A DNA stretch of 8,661 nt, taken from positions 1-8,661 of the forward strand of contig CAMQSH010000077.1 in NCBI GenBank assembly GCA_947036575.1. Reading direction: 5' to 3'. Position 1 is the stretch's first letter. Every line of letters begins with the position of its first letter. The notes under the pieces are model-generated. The model saw only the letters and a list, made by a program, of their open reading frames with translations. It did no database searches and was not told the DNA's origin. The position numbers and the translations under genes were made by a program. This document shows, piece after piece, positions 6,670-8,661 of this stretch. Origin of the DNA: an uncultured Brevinema sp. (GTDB lineage Bacteria; Spirochaetota; Brevinematia; Brevinematales; Brevinemataceae).

Positions 6670-8418
6670 TTATTTTACTGTCTTTCTTGCACTTAATAGT
6701 AATGCAACTCCAGGTATAAGCATAAGACCACTACAAAGAACAAAGATCATTTTATCTCCAAATTGTTCTGGAGTAAATATTAATAGTGATATAGCACAAG
6801 CTGCTGCAACTACCATCATTCCTAATGATCTACGCTGATATTGATCAACATCATCTTGATCTGCATCTTCTGAAACTACAGGAGTTTCTAAGTCTTTAAA
6901 AAAGTCATTAACTATTTCTTTTCGTTCTGATGATAAACTAGATTCTTTATAAAATAATGTACTCATTAAAAAGAAAGCTATTGTAAAAATTAGATGCATA
7001 GAAGTAGCAAGCACTACTCTTAAATCAGCAGCATCACGAGCAGTTAGCTCTAAGTTCATTACTATAGGTAACCATGTAGTAAGAGGTCCTGAAATATAAG
7101 AAACAAAAGCTCCTACAAGTAGAGTTCCCCATCCAGACCAGTCTGGAGTTTTTTTAATCCAAACTCCAAAGAAAAGAGGAATAACAATTGGTAGGGTAAC
7201 AAGAGACTGTATTCTCATAACAATTTGAAACAAAGATAATTCACGTAAACTATTCATATATAAAGCAGCTAAAACAATTAAAATTCCTAAAACTAATGTT
7301 AATATTTTACTAACAAAAAGAAGTTCTGACTCACTTGCTCTTCCCTTTTTAATAACAGGTAGATAAAAACTACGAATCAATACTCCTGTATTACTATTGA
7401 GTCCTGTATCCATAGAAGACATTGTTGCTGCAAAAACTGCAGAAACAAACAATCCTATCATACCTGCAGGAAGAAAAGTTTTAACAACAGCTAGATAAGA
7501 GATGTCTGCAACTTGTTTAATTTGAGGAAAAGATGTTTGCAATGTAACTATAGGAAGTTTATCCGCTGCAAACCATGCTGGGAAAAACCAAATACATGCT
7601 CCAAGTATATAACCACAAATAGGTATAAGAGCTCCTTTACGAGCGTTTTCACAATCTTTAGCTACTAAATATCTATAAGATCCCTGTATACTATTATTAG
7701 GAAGTACTTGTTTCATGAAAGTAATCACAATCCATGCAAAGAATATTTCTTTATAATTAATTCCATCACCAAAGAAGAAGTTTTCTGCTGGAAAATTACT
7801 AATAATTTCCATAGGTCCACCACCTTTAATCATAACTACAACAAAAACAGTAACTGTTACACAAAAAACTACTAACATTTGAACAAAATCAGAAGCAATA
7901 ACAGCCCATGACCCTCCAAATAAAGACATCAAAACAACAACAACACCTGCGGCAATAAGAGCCGTAGGAACAGGAATACTTGTTGATGCTGAGACAATAA
8001 GCCCTAGTCCAGCTAACCATACAGCAGCCCCCAACAATCGAGAAGGAACTTGTGTCCACGTAAATACTTGCTCATTAATAGGTCCAAATCTACGACGAAC
8101 TGCTTCCATAATAGTAATAACTCGCATACGTCTCATTCTTGCTGCAAAAAAACGATATCCTAAATAAAATGATACAGCATCTGCAAAAAACAGTACTGCA
8201 ATTTGAAATCCATTATTATAGGCTGCTCCTATAGCTCCTGTAAATGTCCATGCTGAAAATTGATTCATAAATGCTGTAGCACCTACCATCCACCACAGCA
8301 TTTGACCACTTCCACAAAAATAATCCTTTGTATCTTTAATTTTACTCTTAAATACAAATCCAAGTGCAAACATAAATAATAAATATACACATACAACAAT
8401 GATATCTATTTGTCCCAT
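6670..8418 (-). CDS. SSS-family sodium:solute symporter, 582 aa, with extended C-terminus
   Basis: Second solute:sodium symporter. Seen: first helix at residues 4-23, the family loop KDTKDYFCGSGQMLWW (28-43), FSAWTFTGAIGAAYNNG (54-70) for the unwound first core helix, RRFGP near 109-113, and the helix-8 motif AATMSSMDTGLNSNTG at 330-345 with S334/S335 at the sodium-2 site. About 13 core helices end near residue 488. An acidic cytoplasmic segment (about 491-530, rich in Asp and Glu around 516-525) and two further hydrophobic segments (about 533-550 and 556-576) follow, giving a protein roughly 90 residues longer than the other symporter. The start is supported by AGGAGAG (8423-8429), with 6 nt from AGGAG to the ATG. 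It is the first gene of the right operon and sits directly before the GH88 hydrolase, so its likely cargo is the hydrolase substrate, an unsaturated disaccharide, though this is inference. Confidence 0.92.
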   Translation of the reverse strand: MGQIDIIVVCVYLLFMFALGFVFKSKIKDTKDYFCGSGQMLWWMVGATAFMNQFSAWTFTGAIGAAYNNGFQIAVLFFADAVSFYLGYRFFAARMRRMRVITIMEAVRRRFGPINEQVFTWTQVPSRLLGAAVWLAGLGLIVSASTSIPVPTALIAAGVVVVLMSLFGGSWAVIASDFVQMLVVFCVTVTVFVVVMIKGGGPMEIISNFPAENFFFGDGINYKEIFFAWIVITFMKQVLPNNSIQGSYRYLVAKDCENARKGALIPICGYILGACIWFFPAWFAADKLPIVTLQTSFPQIKQVADISYLAVVKTFLPAGMIGLFVSAVFAATMSSMDTGLNSNTGVLIRSFYLPVIKKGRASESELLFVSKILTLVLGILIVLAALYMNSLRELSLFQIVMRIQSLVTLPIVIPLFFGVWIKKTPDWSGWGTLLVGAFVSYISGPLTTWLPIVMNLELTARDAADLRVVLATSMHLIFTIAFFLMSTLFYKESSLSSERKEIVNDFFKDLETPVVSEDADQDDVDQYQRRSLGMMVVAAACAISLLIFTPEQFGDKMIFVLCSGLMLIPGVALLLSARKTVK

Positions 8419-8458
8419 TTTTCTCTCCTATAAAACTAAAATATTATTTCATTTTTAT

Positions 8459-8486
8459 ATTATAGGAGTTTTTTTTAATATGTAAA
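8459..8486 (-). promoter_or_regulatory. Sigma-70-type promoter of the right operon (symporter, GH88)
   Basis: On the minus strand: -35 TTTACA (8481-8486), 16-nt spacer, -10 TATAAT (8459-8464); the predicted transcript start near 8452 leaves a leader of about 34 nt. Spacing and hexamers equal those of the promoter at 5291-5318. Only a degenerate version (11 of 15 positions) of the inverted repeat found there is present here. Confidence 0.75.
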
Positions 8487-8546
8487 TCATTAAAATGAAT
8501 TTTATATAAATCAATATAAATCAATATAAATCAATAATTTAAAGTT
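8487..8546 (-). promoter_or_regulatory. Conserved upstream control region of the right operon promoter
   Basis: Contains the ATTAAAATGAAT block (8489-8500) and the ATTTAAAGTT box (8537-8546), both at the same distance from the -35 as in the other promoter. Between them lies a tandem repeat absent from the other copy. The conservation suggests recognition by a common regulator. Confidence 0.6.
8504..8536. repeat. Three tandem 10-bp repeats (ATATAAATCA)
   Basis: ATATAAATCA is repeated exactly three times at 8504-8513, 8514-8523 and 8524-8533, with the first three bases of a fourth copy. The period is close to one helical turn, so the copies face the same side of the DNA just upstream of the promoter. 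It may be a regulator array, a curved AT-rich upstream element, or slippage expansion. Confidence 0.85.
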
Positions 8547-8558
8547 TGTAAAATTATT

Positions 8559-8577
8559 TATAGAATTATATTCTATA
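8559..8577. repeat. 8-bp perfect inverted repeat, possible weak terminator of the upstream gene
   Basis: TATAGAAT (8559-8566) and ATTCTATA (8570-8577) are exact reverse complements with a 3-nt loop. It lies between the possible end of the upstream gene and the right promoter. The stem is almost all A/T and lacks a clear T-tract, so termination is uncertain. Confidence 0.4.
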
Positions 8578-8613
8578 TAAATTATATTTATATAATTATG
8601 GTAACAATTTTTA

Positions 8614-8661
8614 TTACTTCTGTAAATATCCAGATTGTATGAGTTTTGCCATTTCTACTAA
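8614..8661 (-). CDS. Possible C-terminal end of an upstream gene (15 residues visible)
   Basis: From the right edge the minus strand reads 15 sense codons (LVEMAKLIQSGYLQK) followed by two consecutive TAA stops (8614-8616 and 8611-8613). The composition looks like a natural helical protein tail, and the double stop just before the AT-rich leader region is where an upstream gene would be expected to end. A second frame is also open here, and 15 residues are too few to recognise a family, so this is only a suggestion. Confidence 0.35.
   Translation of the reverse strand, partial: LVEMAKLIQSGYLQK

Noticed and set aside
8504..8536. Tandem repeats considered as a CRISPR array or replication-origin iterons
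   Set aside because: The unit is only 10 bp with no spacers, and there is no Cas or replication initiator gene nearby.

Overview
The window is a densely packed, AT-rich piece of bacterial DNA (GC about one third by eye). Every credible gene is on the minus strand, so transcription runs from high to low coordinates. Strong AGGAG-type ribosome binding sites, short intergenic gaps and a Cys-type sulfatase chemistry fit a low-GC bacterium such as a Bacillota, Spirochaetota or similar lineage. The sequence does not settle the phylum. The gene content is a catabolic locus for sulfated, uronate-containing oligosaccharides of the glycosaminoglycan type.

Right end (about 8661 to 5458): after a possible C-terminal stub of an upstream gene and a 200-base AT-rich leader with a clear promoter, there is a 582-residue sodium:solute symporter (SSS family) followed 12 nt later by a 399-residue GH88 unsaturated glucuronyl hydrolase. 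A 211-base intergenic region follows. It carries a terminator-like hairpin and a second promoter.

Left part (5246 to 1): a second SSS symporter (488 residues), a 42-residue single-span membrane peptide, two Cys-type sulfatases without signal peptides (481 and 524 residues), and the first 170 residues of a BadF/BadG-type sugar kinase that runs off the left edge. Gaps are 10 to 82 nt, and several Shine-Dalgarno sequences overlap the preceding stop codon, so this looks like one operon.

Inferred cooperation: lyase-generated unsaturated (sulfated) disaccharides enter through one or both sodium symporters. The cytoplasmic sulfatases remove sulfate esters, the GH88 enzyme splits off the unsaturated uronate, and the kinase phosphorylates the freed amino sugar. 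No polysaccharide lyase, sulfatase-maturing enzyme, uronate isomerase pathway or regulator is visible here.

The most unusual non-coding signal is that the two promoters share the same architecture base for base over about 90 bp without gaps: identical TTTACA-N16-TATAAT cores, a 33/36 match extending upstream from the -35 region, and an identical 10-bp box at the same distance. This suggests one regulator for both units. The downstream copy is also embedded in a perfect 15-bp inverted repeat. I see no evidence for a wholly new defence, mobile or RNA system in the window.
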